From: Elusimicrobiota bacterium
Lineage (GTDB): Bacteria > Elusimicrobiota > Elusimicrobia > Elusimicrobiales > UBA9959
DNA length: 34,305 bases
Assembly: GCA_016209085.1 (NCBI GenBank)
Contig: JACQWV010000018.1
Location: 7,296-41,600 of the forward strand
Reading direction: 5' to 3'
Part shown: positions 23,955 through 31,162 of the stretch, in pieces
Numbering within the stretch: the stretch's first letter is position 1
Layout: every line of letters begins with the position of its first letter
Translations under genes and position numbers: made by a program
Notes under the pieces: model-generated
What the model was told of the DNA's origin: nothing
Database searches by the model: none
The model's input: the letters and a program-made list of their open reading frames with translations, nothing else

Positions 23955-25433
23955 ATGAAAATATTATTTTTGGACCCTCCCCATACATTCTGGGAATTTT
24001 TCAGGGGCATGACAGCATCACCCTCCCTTATATATCTTGTCGCTGTGGCGCGCCGCGAATTCGACGTAAAAGTCTTTGACGCGTCTATGGAACCGGATAG
24101 TCCATGGGACAGAACTGCCCAATACTTAGAAAAAGAGCGGCCTGATGTCGTCGCTATAACAGGCTCGGTAACGGCATTCTGGCCTACCACGCTGAACTGC
24201 GCGAAGCTGGTCCGCGAAATACTGCCGAAAGCCCGGATTATAACCGGCGGTTATACCGCTTCAATATTCTGGGAAGACGCGTTAAGGGACGAAGTCGCGG
24301 ATTATGTGATCATGGGCGAAGGCGAATTGACGTTAATGGAGCTTTTAAGAGCGCTGAACGCAAACAAAACCGACGTTTCCCGTATACTTGGCCTGGCATA
24401 TTTGAAGAACGGAGCGCCGGTGAAAAACGCGGCGAGGCCGTTAATGCAGAACCTTGACGAACTGCCGCCGCCCGCGTATGACCTGTTCCCCATGGAGCGT
24501 TATGGACTGGCGCCGTTCGGCGGCAAGGTGGGATTTACTGTAACCCTTGCAAGGGGCTGTCAGGGCAACTGCGTGTTCTGCTCCGAGACGCAGTTGTGGC
24601 AGCACACCTGGCGCGGGCACGGCGCGCAGTACATGGTGGATACCCTTGAAGTTTTAAGCGTAAAATACGGCAAAAAAATATTTTACATCGGCGACAACGA
24701 TTTCCTGCACGATGAGGAACGGACAGAAGAGTTCATCGCGCTGATGACTAAAAGACGGCCTGACGTGAAAATGTGGATACAGACCACCTGCGCCAACCTC
24801 ATCAAGAACGAAAAACATCTTAAATACCTCAGGGACATCGGCGTCTACCAGATAATGTTAGGAATAGAAACCGTTAGCCCCGAGGGGCTCAAGCGCCTCA
24901 ACAAGCCGCAGACAATGGAAACCGTGACTAGGGCGGTTTCAATTGCGCATTCTTACGATTTCATCCTCATGGGGATGCTCATGTGGGGCGCCCCGTGGGA
25001 CACAAAGGCCGGCCTGCATAATACGTTTGAATTCCTCTCTAAAACTTGCGACATAATCGGGCCCAATGCTACGACCCCGTGGCCGGGGACATCTTATTAC
25101 CAAGAATGCGAAAAGATGGGTGCGATTGAAGTCCGAGACCTTTCCAAATATAATATGTTGGACTGCGTGACCCGCACCGCTGAACTTTCGGCGAAGGAAT
25201 CCGACGCGTATTATAAGAATGTGGTCGGCAAGGGGCTCTTGTTCAACAAGAAATCTTTGTACAATTACTTTTTTTCGAACAAACTCCTGTACCGGACCTA
25301 CTACATGATGTTCGTCAAGATGGGCTGGAGTTTCTTCACAGGCAAGCCCTGGCGACAGAAAAATTACCAGCGTTTTGAGGATTTTATCCGCAAAAGACAC
25401 GGGGACATGATTCAAACCGGGGTACGCTCATGA
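23955..25433 (+). CDS. B12-binding-type radical SAM protein
   Basis: This 492-residue protein has its start set at the ATG with GGAG seven bases ahead. A reading that starts further upstream adds residues with no match to the domain. It has a cobalamin-type domain (MKILFLDPPHTFW, 'IITGGYTASIFWEDAL', 'IMGEGELTLMELL') and C202-x3-C206-x2-C209 ('ARGCQGNCVFC'). It differs from the neighbours by 'GHGAQYMVDTLEVL' and 'IGDNDFLHD', and so may act at another step. It ends in a Lys/Arg-rich tail. It is the last gene before the new promoter of the small-peptide cassette. Confidence 0.87.
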   Translation: MKILFLDPPHTFWEFFRGMTASPSLIYLVAVARREFDVKVFDASMEPDSPWDRTAQYLEKERPDVVAITGSVTAFWPTTLNCAKLVREILPKARIITGGYTASIFWEDALRDEVADYVIMGEGELTLMELLRALNANKTDVSRILGLAYLKNGAPVKNAARPLMQNLDELPPPAYDLFPMERYGLAPFGGKVGFTVTLARGCQGNCVFCSETQLWQHTWRGHGAQYMVDTLEVLSVKYGKKIFYIGDNDFLHDEERTEEFIALMTKRRPDVKMWIQTTCANLIKNEKHLKYLRDIGVYQIMLGIETVSPEGLKRLNKPQTMETVTRAVSIAHSYDFILMGMLMWGAPWDTKAGLHNTFEFLSKTCDIIGPNATTPWPGTSYYQECEKMGAIEVRDLSKYNMLDCVTRTAELSAKESDAYYKNVVGKGLLFNKKSLYNYFFSNKLLYRTYYMMFVKMGWSFFTGKPWRQKNYQRFEDFIRKRHGDMIQTGVRS

Positions 25434-25461
25434 TTGACACTGCAAACACCGGTCTTATAGA
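25434..25461 (+). promoter_or_regulatory. Sigma70-like promoter for the 40-residue peptide gene
   Basis: A perfect TTGACA is followed after 16 bases by TATAGA, itself leading into AATATTATAA, so a start of transcription at about 25468 is expected. That leaves a leader of about 24 bases holding AAGGAG and the ATG. It lies directly after the stop codon of the preceding operon and gives the peptide its own promoter. Confidence 0.6.
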
Positions 25462-25491
25462 ATATTATAAATGAGCGACAAGGAGAAAAAT

Positions 25492-25614
25492 ATGCCTGCA
25501 ACAAAACAAGCGGTAAGAAAAACCGCGAAGACTGCTATTAAACAACTGAACAAACCGAAAACCGGGACAAAGAATCTTTCTAGATACTGTCGTTCCGGCC
25601 GTGTCCTCTGGTAA
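25492..25614 (+). CDS. 40-residue basic peptide, candidate RiPP precursor
   Basis: The start is the ATG with a perfect AAGGAG six bases ahead. An ATG seven codons earlier (25471) has no such site. The peptide has a Lys/Arg/Thr-rich front of about 28 residues ('MPATKQAVRKTAKTAIKQ', then 'LNKPKTGTKN') with no acidic residue and a helical pattern. It ends in LSRYCRSGRVLW, holding the only Cys (C33) and the aromatic residues Y32 and W40. Such a leader-plus-short-core layout directly ahead of an rSAM/SPASM enzyme is the usual RiPP arrangement. A thioether from C33 or a Tyr/Trp crosslink is the likely modification, but I recognise no family. A strong promoter precedes it and a terminator-like hairpin follows. 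It could also be a small nucleic-acid-binding protein, given its charge. Confidence 0.72.
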   Translation: MPATKQAVRKTAKTAIKQLNKPKTGTKNLSRYCRSGRVLW

Positions 25615-25633
25615 GCGCCAAACAGTTCATATC

Positions 25634-25669
25634 CCGGAAGTCCCCGTTCTTGCGGGGACTTCCGGTTTT
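25634..25669 (+). terminator. Perfect 13-bp hairpin with T-run: attenuator between peptide and maturase
   Basis: CCGGAAGTCCCCG and CGGGGACTTCCGG pair without mismatch around the six-base loop TTCTTG, followed by TTTT. This is a textbook intrinsic terminator 20 bases after the peptide's stop codon and 13 bases before the maturase ATG. As the maturase has no other visible promoter, partial read-through would give much precursor and little enzyme. Confidence 0.85.
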
Positions 25670-25682
25670 CGCGGAGACAGGC

Positions 25683-27170
25683 ATGACGCTATCGCCAGTA
25701 TATCTTTTTGAAAAACTGGGACGCCGCATAGGCGTTTCAACTTGTACCGGAGACTTTTACGAACTCCCATTTGCAACCTTTAATTCCCTTAAAAAATGGG
25801 ACCACGCAATATGTAAAAGCAAAGGCGCCGTCTCCGCCGTTGCGGCCGAAAAACTGGCGAGGCGGTTTTCCATCCCGGAGGAAGTTTCCAGGCGCTTCCC
25901 TTTGCGTCCCGCAAGCTGCATGACGCCGAAAGTCTCGGCCATTCTTACCGACCTGACTTTGAATATAACCTCTGACTGCAACCTCCGCTGCGTCTATTGC
26001 TGGAACGACACCGGGAAATATTCCAACAGCGCATTTAAGAGCGAAAAGGCCGGGCCGCGCTCTGAAGCCCCCTGCCTTCCCCCAATGTCCCAGGAGACGG
26101 CAGTTAAGGCCGTAGACTTGCTGGTCCAAATGAGCGCAGGGGAGAAACAACTGGTAGTGGATTTCTACGGGGGAGAACCCCTGAAGAACCTCCCCACCCT
26201 TCTAGCCACAGTGGAATACTGCAAGACCATTGAAAGGAAGAAAAAAACAAAGTTCCATTTTTTGCTCGCCACCAACGGCACCCTTCTGACCCCGGAACTG
26301 GCCGAAAAACTCATAGGCCTCGGCGTGCAGATAGCGGTAAGCGTGGATGGACCAGGACCCATACACGACAGAAACAGGCCGATGCGCAACGGAAATGGCA
26401 GCTTCGCGGCGATAGCCGGGAACCTGCAGAAAATGCGCCCGGAAATAAGACTACGGCTCGTCGGTAGAACAACCGTAACGCCGTATTATACGGATATGGT
26501 CTCGCTTTACCGGAATCTGAAGGAACTGGGCTTTGAGCGAGTGGAGATATTTGAAAGCGAGGATGCCTGCCACAGGATAACACAGGGGCGAGAATCTATT
26601 TTTTTTCAGAAGCAGAAGGATTTCCGCAGACTTTTCAGGGAATATGAGCTGCTGGCCGGAAAATATTCCGAAGAGGCCGTCAGCGGCGTTCTTGACTACG
26701 GTAAGACCTTTTTCAACAGGTTCTTCAAACTTATGCAGCGGCTTTACTACAATCATCATGTCACAGGCGGCTGTCCGGCCGCCCAGGGGCAGATCGCAGT
26801 CTCGGCCGACGGGGAAATCTTTCCCTGCACCTCTTTCATAGGAATAACTGCCTTTTCACTAGGGAACGTGCATTCCGGTGTGAACCGGAAAAAATATCTT
26901 TCCCTTCTTGAACAGATGAAAAAAAGGTTCAGAGAATGCGGCAACTGCCGTCTGTTCAGCGTATGCGGGACCACCGGTTCATGCCTCAATATAAACCACT
27001 ACTTCAACAGGGACATCTCCAAGCCTCATCTTAGGAGCTGCAGGCTGTTCGAAGAAAAAATAAAACTGGCTATAGCCGTGCTCGCTGTCCTATCAGAAAG
27101 GATGCCTGACAGGCTGGAATCTCTTTTTGGACACGATCCGGTAGGTCGGCGCGGCAACAAACTTTATTGA
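25683..27170 (+). CDS. Radical SAM/SPASM peptide maturase of the thioether-forming type
   Basis: This 495-residue enzyme is taken from the ATG with GGAG ahead of it; a TTG 33 bases upstream lies inside the hairpin and is unlikely. Residues 1-90 form an N-terminal domain ('YLFEKLGRRIGVST', 'FYELPFATFNSLKKW') that may bind the leader peptide. C99-x3-C103-x2-C106 ('CNLRCVYCWND') and YGGEPL at 162-167 form the SAM core. The SPASM domain has all seven expected cysteines: C364 (GGCPAA), C382 (FPCTSF), C419, C422, C428, C434 and C453. 'GGCPAA...GEIFPC...LGNV' and 'CxxCxxxxxCG' are what thioether-forming maturases show. It follows the 40-residue peptide, which is the inferred substrate. Confidence 0.88.
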   Translation: MTLSPVYLFEKLGRRIGVSTCTGDFYELPFATFNSLKKWDHAICKSKGAVSAVAAEKLARRFSIPEEVSRRFPLRPASCMTPKVSAILTDLTLNITSDCNLRCVYCWNDTGKYSNSAFKSEKAGPRSEAPCLPPMSQETAVKAVDLLVQMSAGEKQLVVDFYGGEPLKNLPTLLATVEYCKTIERKKKTKFHFLLATNGTLLTPELAEKLIGLGVQIAVSVDGPGPIHDRNRPMRNGNGSFAAIAGNLQKMRPEIRLRLVGRTTVTPYYTDMVSLYRNLKELGFERVEIFESEDACHRITQGRESIFFQKQKDFRRLFREYELLAGKYSEEAVSGVLDYGKTFFNRFFKLMQRLYYNHHVTGGCPAAQGQIAVSADGEIFPCTSFIGITAFSLGNVHSGVNRKKYLSLLEQMKKRFRECGNCRLFSVCGTTGSCLNINHYFNRDISKPHLRSCRLFEEKIKLAIAVLAVLSERMPDRLESLFGHDPVGRRGNKLY

Positions 27171-27545
27171 CCAACGCATGCACGTCTTCCACCATCTATT
27201 TCGGAAAAGAGATAATTCTTCTGGCTTTATCCGATTGAACGCGGCTCCCGGAGCAGGACAAAAGGTAACAGGTGCCTTTTTTAATACTGTAAAGCCTTAT
27301 AAATTGCCAAAAAACCATCCTTGGAGAAGGTTCTCATTGAAAAAACCTGTGCCTTTGTCGGAGCCGGCTTCTGCAAGGACTTGGATATAAACAGTATCCA
27401 CAGAATTAACAAAAAGAAAAAAGGAGCAAAAAAGAAAAACTACGACCATGACATTTCTATTCTACACAAACACTGACATTTCTATTATCTTGCAACACCA
27501 CTCCCCTCCGACAACGTCCCCCCGGACACCTGGCATGCCATTCAG

Positions 27546-27585
27546 ACAAAACTCGGAAAAAGTCTTGACTTTTTCCGAGTTTTGT
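27546..27585. repeat. 18-bp perfect inverted repeat before the ATPase gene
   Basis: ACAAAACTCGGAAAAAGT faces ACTTTTTCCGAGTTTTGT with a four-base loop (CTTG). The symmetry is perfect. It overlaps a promoter-like -35 box and ends 14 bases before the ATG, so it could be an operator or an mRNA hairpin. Confidence 0.85.
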
Positions 27586-27593
27586 TGAATAAT
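27565..27593 (+). promoter_or_regulatory. Candidate promoter of the ATPase gene
   Basis: TTGACT and AATAAT are separated by 17 bases, directly ahead of the ATG. The -35 box lies in the loop and right arm of the inverted repeat, which suggests control by a dimeric regulator or cruciform. The very short distance to the start codon implies a nearly leaderless message. Confidence 0.45.
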
Positions 27594-27599
27594 AGAAGT

Positions 27600-28817
27600 A
27601 TGATTGAAAGAAACATACGCTCTGAAGCGGAAAACATCATTGGAAATTATAAAAAAATGGCCTTTATAAGCGGACCCAGACAGGTCGGCAAAACGACTCT
27701 TGCAAAAAAAATACTAAAAGAAACCGGGCAGGGAATTTATTTCAACTGGGACATAATAACCGACCAGAAAAAGCTGATAAAGGACCCTTATTTCTTTGAG
27801 AAAGAGAACAGAGAAACAAAAAAGATATTTCTGGCGGTTTTTGACGAAATACACAAATATTCAAAATGGAAAAATTATCTTAAAGGCGTTTATGATTCAT
27901 ACGCCGGAGAATTTGCGTTTATAGTTACGGGAAGCGGACGCCTGGACCTGTTTAAAAAAGGAGGAGATAGTTTGCTTGGCAGGTATTTTTCTCTCCCTTT
28001 ATTCCCGCTTACGGTCGGCGAAATTCTTGGCGGCATTCCGGACTGGAATGCGTTCAAACAGATGCTTGCGGATATGCCTGAGCCAAGCGGTTCCCGAAAG
28101 GTTTACGAATCGCTCATCAGACTATCAGGGTTTCCGGAACCTTTTCTAAGAGACAGCGAAAGATTTTACAGGATGTGGTTTCAGGAAAGAAAAACTCTTC
28201 TAATCCGCGAAGACATTAGAAATGCCTATGCCATACGAGAAATCTCAAACATGGAGGTTCTCTCAAATATTCTGCCGGAGAGAATAGGCAGTCCCCTATC
28301 AATTAACTCCTTGCGCGAGGATGTCGGCGTTTCTTTTGACACGCTTAAAGCCTGGCTCTTGACGCTCTCGCAGTTCTATTACATCTTTAAAATATCCCCC
28401 TTTTCAAAGTCTATTTCCAGAGCGCTTAAAAAAGAATCTAAAATATACCTTTACGACTGGGTGGAAGTCCCTGATGAGTCCTTCCGTTTTGAAAATCTTG
28501 CGGCGTTTCACATTTATAAAGCCGTAAATTTATGGCGCGTAATGGGACAGGCCCGCGCCGATTTGTTTTATCTGCGGGACAAGGAAAAACGGGAAGTGGA
28601 TTTCATCCTGACTGAAAACAACAAACCTTTAGTCTTGATAGAATGCAAACTTAATGAGGAAGATTTTTCAGGCAATTTATTGTCTTTCCAGAATAAACTG
28701 GAAGCTCCATTTGCCGTTCAGTTGGTTAACAAAAGGGGAATTTGCAGAAAAACAAGTAGAAACGGTTTTATTCAGTGGATGGTCTCAGCAGAGCGGTTTC
28801 TCGGCGCATTGCCGTAA
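27600..28817 (+). CDS. AAA-family ATPase with DUF4143 domain
   Basis: This 405-residue protein has a Walker A motif GPRQVGKT at about 25-32, a Walker B-like 'FLAVFDEIHKY' at about 76-86, and a sensor-like 'FIVTGSGRLDLF'. The C-terminal DUF4143 region ends in a nuclease-like 'REVDFILTENNKPLVLIECKL' (PD-(D/E)xK-type). These proteins occur in very many copies in uncultured bacteria; their role is unknown, with toxin-antitoxin-like or mobile functions suggested. The ATG is chosen over an upstream TTG that lies within the inverted repeat. Its own promoter and its unrelated content mark it as an insert between the rSAM operons. Confidence 0.88.
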   Translation: MIERNIRSEAENIIGNYKKMAFISGPRQVGKTTLAKKILKETGQGIYFNWDIITDQKKLIKDPYFFEKENRETKKIFLAVFDEIHKYSKWKNYLKGVYDSYAGEFAFIVTGSGRLDLFKKGGDSLLGRYFSLPLFPLTVGEILGGIPDWNAFKQMLADMPEPSGSRKVYESLIRLSGFPEPFLRDSERFYRMWFQERKTLLIREDIRNAYAIREISNMEVLSNILPERIGSPLSINSLREDVGVSFDTLKAWLLTLSQFYYIFKISPFSKSISRALKKESKIYLYDWVEVPDESFRFENLAAFHIYKAVNLWRVMGQARADLFYLRDKEKREVDFILTENNKPLVLIECKLNEEDFSGNLLSFQNKLEAPFAVQLVNKRGICRKTSRNGFIQWMVSAERFLGALP

Positions 28818-28938
28818 AACCTCGCTCTCCGAATAGTTTTGACGCTACGAAGATTTAGGATTTGTTAGAAATATAGCCGGCCTGGCATTCGTTGGTTATA
28901 GTGAGCGAAGTTGAACCATTTTTTATAAAATACTATTC

Positions 28939-29391
28939 ATGCGGAGAACCCTGCACATCGCCGTCGCGATTTTTCCCGTCATGGTTTTTTTAAGGGTGGC
29001 GCGGCATTACGGGCTCACTGACCAGGCGTGGATGAGAGCTTTTGTAACCGGCGCGGCTTTATCCTTAATCATAATAACCGCGTTTGTCCTTAAACGCGCG
29101 CGGTTCAGAGACCTCCTCTTCGCTTCAGGTTTGCTGTTAGTGTCCGGCGCAATCGCTTTCCTGGCTGACATAAAACCGATGCTGGCTGTTTATAAAAGAT
29201 TTCAGGGCTCTATATTTATGTTCTGGTACCTGCTGGTCAGGGCGGTCTTTGCTTTTGCGCCGGGCATGATTTCCGCTTTTGTCCAGGACCCGTATGAAAA
29301 GGCGCCGAAACTGGCCGCCGTTTTCACCTCTGCCATGTTTGTATGGTCGTTTTTTTTCACAATCCCATGGTCTCGGCAGTTCTGCCTGTGA
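28939..29391 (+). CDS. Small integral membrane protein, possibly frameshifted
   Basis: I do not recognise this 150-residue protein. It has four or five hydrophobic segments (about 7-20, 36-51, 61-73, 90-109 and 121-138) with basic loops. It ends abruptly in 'SFFFTIPWSRQFCL' after a run of eight T at 29350-29357. One extra base there would continue the frame as 'HNPMVSAVLPVILMLILLYPVE', a further good membrane helix, to a stop at 29507 that overlaps the next gene. The present end is therefore likely a frameshift, real, programmed or a sequencing error. No ribosome-binding site is clear. It lies upstream of the FAD protein and may form a unit with it. Confidence 0.6.
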   Translation: MRRTLHIAVAIFPVMVFLRVARHYGLTDQAWMRAFVTGAALSLIIITAFVLKRARFRDLLFASGLLLVSGAIAFLADIKPMLAVYKRFQGSIFMFWYLLVRAVFAFAPGMISAFVQDPYEKAPKLAAVFTSAMFVWSFFFTIPWSRQFCL

Positions 29392-29490
29392 TTCTCATGC
29401 TGATACTGCTTTACCCTGTGGAATGCCGCTCTGCGGCTGGCGCTGTACAACGCCAATTCCACAGGGTTGACCCGGTTGAAAGAGGCTCCG

Positions 29491-31020
29491 ATGGAACAAA
29501 TAGATAAAAAATACGATGCCGTGATAATCGGCGCCGGACCCGGCGGGCTTTCAGCCGGGTTGTCGCTTGCGGCCCGGGGCTGGAAAACGCTCATTGCGGA
29601 AAAAAACGACAAGCCCGGCGGCAACTGCGCCTCTCTTAAAATCGGGGATTACACTTTTGACCTGGCGGTTCACCAGCTTTCCGGCATAGGCGGGCCCGGC
29701 ATGGCAGCTGCTGTCCTTAAGAATTACGGCATAGCTGATAAAATAGCTTTCAGGCAGGTCAATCCCTTCCTGGTCGTGGACATGCCTGACCGCTCCTATA
29801 CTCTGGCCGGCGACAGGGACGGACTGCGCGCCGGACTGATAAAGGATTTTCCTGAAGACGCCTCGGATATAGACCGCACGCTGGCCGGCATGGACACGCT
29901 TAGGAAAGACGCCCTGATATCGCATCGCCTGCTCCACGGCTCAAACCCGGTAGTGAACAACATGATGGCAGAGACAGTGGACGCTCTGAAAATAGCCACA
30001 TTCCCTTTCACTTTCCTCTGGGGACTGCTTCTGAAGATGCCGTTCAACGCGGACATCATGATACGCCGCTGGATAAGAAACCCAAAACTGCGCTCCGTGA
30101 TTCATGCTTCCTGGATTTATCTGGGCCTGCCGCCCAGCCGGATTTCAGGCGTGATGATGGACGTTTTTGTATCCATGCAGCACGCCGAGCACACTTATTA
30201 CCCTGCAGGCGGTTCTCAGAAATTAGCCGACGCAATGGCGGAAGGTTTTCTAAGCCGCGGAGGAAAACTCCTGCTGAACTCTCCTGTCTCAAAAATAATG
30301 GCTGAGAACAGCCAGGTCAAAGGGGTGGAAATAGCCGGAGGAGAAAAATTTTATTCCGATATCGTGATTTCCAACGCCGACGCGCGCCACACTTACAGAG
30401 ACCTGTTGGAGCCGGGCCAGGCGCCGGAGCGGTTCACAAAAAAACTTTGGAAAATGTCTCTTTCCATGGCGCCCTTCCGCGTCTTTCTTGGCCTGGACTA
30501 TAACGTGGCCGAACACGGGCTGAAGTGCCACGAGTATATAATCTTCCCCGGTTACGACCACGAGGAGACGTACCGCTCTTTTGAGCGCGGCGAGCCTGCC
30601 GCTATGAGCGTATATTCTCCCACAAAAATATGCCAGGAACTGTCCCCGCCAGGGCACAGCACCCTGATACTCACCACTATGCTGCCCTGGCGGCCCGAGA
30701 AAGACTGGCGCGGCCGCGAACAAGAGCTGGCATCGGAAATGATAGAAATGGCGGAGAAGAAAAGACTGCCCGGCCTTTCAAAACATATTGCCGTAAAACG
30801 CATAATGACGCCTGAAGATTTCGCGGCGCTGACGAACGCTTCCGAAGGCTCTATGTACGGCTGGGCAAACACCCCGGACCAAGTGCTGACGCGCCGGCTT
30901 TCCATGAAGTCGCCTGTAAAAGGGCTTTACCACACTGGTCACTGGACCAGACCCGGCACCGGCGTCACAACTGCCATACTTTCAGGCTGGATGCTTGGCA
31001 ATATGCTCAATAACCAGTAA
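29491..31020 (+). CDS. Phytoene-desaturase-like FAD-dependent oxidoreductase
   Basis: This 509-residue protein begins with a dinucleotide-binding fold at about residues 8-40 ('DAVIIGAGPGGLSAGLSLA', then a Glu in 'IAEKNDKPGGNC'). It ends with 'GLYHTGHWTRPGTGVTTAILSGWMLG', the FAD-closing motif of the CrtI/amine-oxidase group. Members act on isoprenoid or other lipid double bonds, so a role in lipid or carotenoid-like metabolism is plausible. The start ATG has AGAGG ahead; an upstream TTG in frame is possible but has no such site. It is followed by a REP-like cluster and two B12-type rSAM genes. Confidence 0.85.
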   Translation: MEQIDKKYDAVIIGAGPGGLSAGLSLAARGWKTLIAEKNDKPGGNCASLKIGDYTFDLAVHQLSGIGGPGMAAAVLKNYGIADKIAFRQVNPFLVVDMPDRSYTLAGDRDGLRAGLIKDFPEDASDIDRTLAGMDTLRKDALISHRLLHGSNPVVNNMMAETVDALKIATFPFTFLWGLLLKMPFNADIMIRRWIRNPKLRSVIHASWIYLGLPPSRISGVMMDVFVSMQHAEHTYYPAGGSQKLADAMAEGFLSRGGKLLLNSPVSKIMAENSQVKGVEIAGGEKFYSDIVISNADARHTYRDLLEPGQAPERFTKKLWKMSLSMAPFRVFLGLDYNVAEHGLKCHEYIIFPGYDHEETYRSFERGEPAAMSVYSPTKICQELSPPGHSTLILTTMLPWRPEKDWRGREQELASEMIEMAEKKRLPGLSKHIAVKRIMTPEDFAALTNASEGSMYGWANTPDQVLTRRLSMKSPVKGLYHTGHWTRPGTGVTTAILSGWMLGNMLNNQ

Positions 31021-31054
31021 ACAGCAAACAGAATACAGGAAACAGGAAGTAGCG

Positions 31055-31121
31055 GCAGAGCGAAGCTCTGCAAATGTAGTTGCAGACCTTGGTCTGCAAA
31101 CGCATGCAAAGCAAGCTTTGC
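31055..31121. repeat. Cluster of three REP-like hairpins
   Basis: Three perfect hairpins stand in a row: GCAGAGC/GCTCTGC, TGCAGACC/GGTCTGCA and GCAAAGC/GCTTTGC, with loops of two or three bases. They match the single hairpins at 1589 and 8125 and lie between the FAD gene and a B12-rSAM gene, a typical place for REP elements. Confidence 0.7.
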
Positions 31122-31162
31122 CACTGGATGCTGGGTAACAGGCTCAGCAAACTAAAAAAATT

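Larger units (their letters stand above)
27171..27599. other. Gene-poor stretch, possible insertion-sequence remnant
   Basis: I see no convincing gene here. One frame without a start (27303-27476) reads as a Lys-rich tail with two Cys (KTCAFVGAGFCKDLDINS), ending in NYDHDISILHKH. Two direct copies of TGACATTTCTATT, 25 bases apart (27449 and 27474), look like the repeated ends of some insertion sequences. A frame from 27178 has no ribosome-binding site. The 3' part holds the inverted repeat and promoter of the next gene. Confidence 0.35.

Noticed and set aside
24302-24493. Minus-strand open frames opposite the B12-rSAM genes
   Set aside because: All are short shadows of well-supported plus-strand genes and lack start signals.
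25430-25474. 14-codon frame MIDTANTGLIEYYK overlapping the previous stop by ATGA
   Set aside because: It lies over the promoter and has no ribosome-binding site of its own; a chance overlap is more likely than a gene.
27178-27390. 70-codon frame after the SPASM enzyme
   Set aside because: No ribosome-binding site, no recognisable domain, and the region looks like degraded insertion-sequence DNA.
28818-28938. Possible small gene or promoter between the ATPase and membrane protein genes
   Set aside because: No convincing -35/-10 pair with proper spacing and no short frame with a ribosome-binding site.
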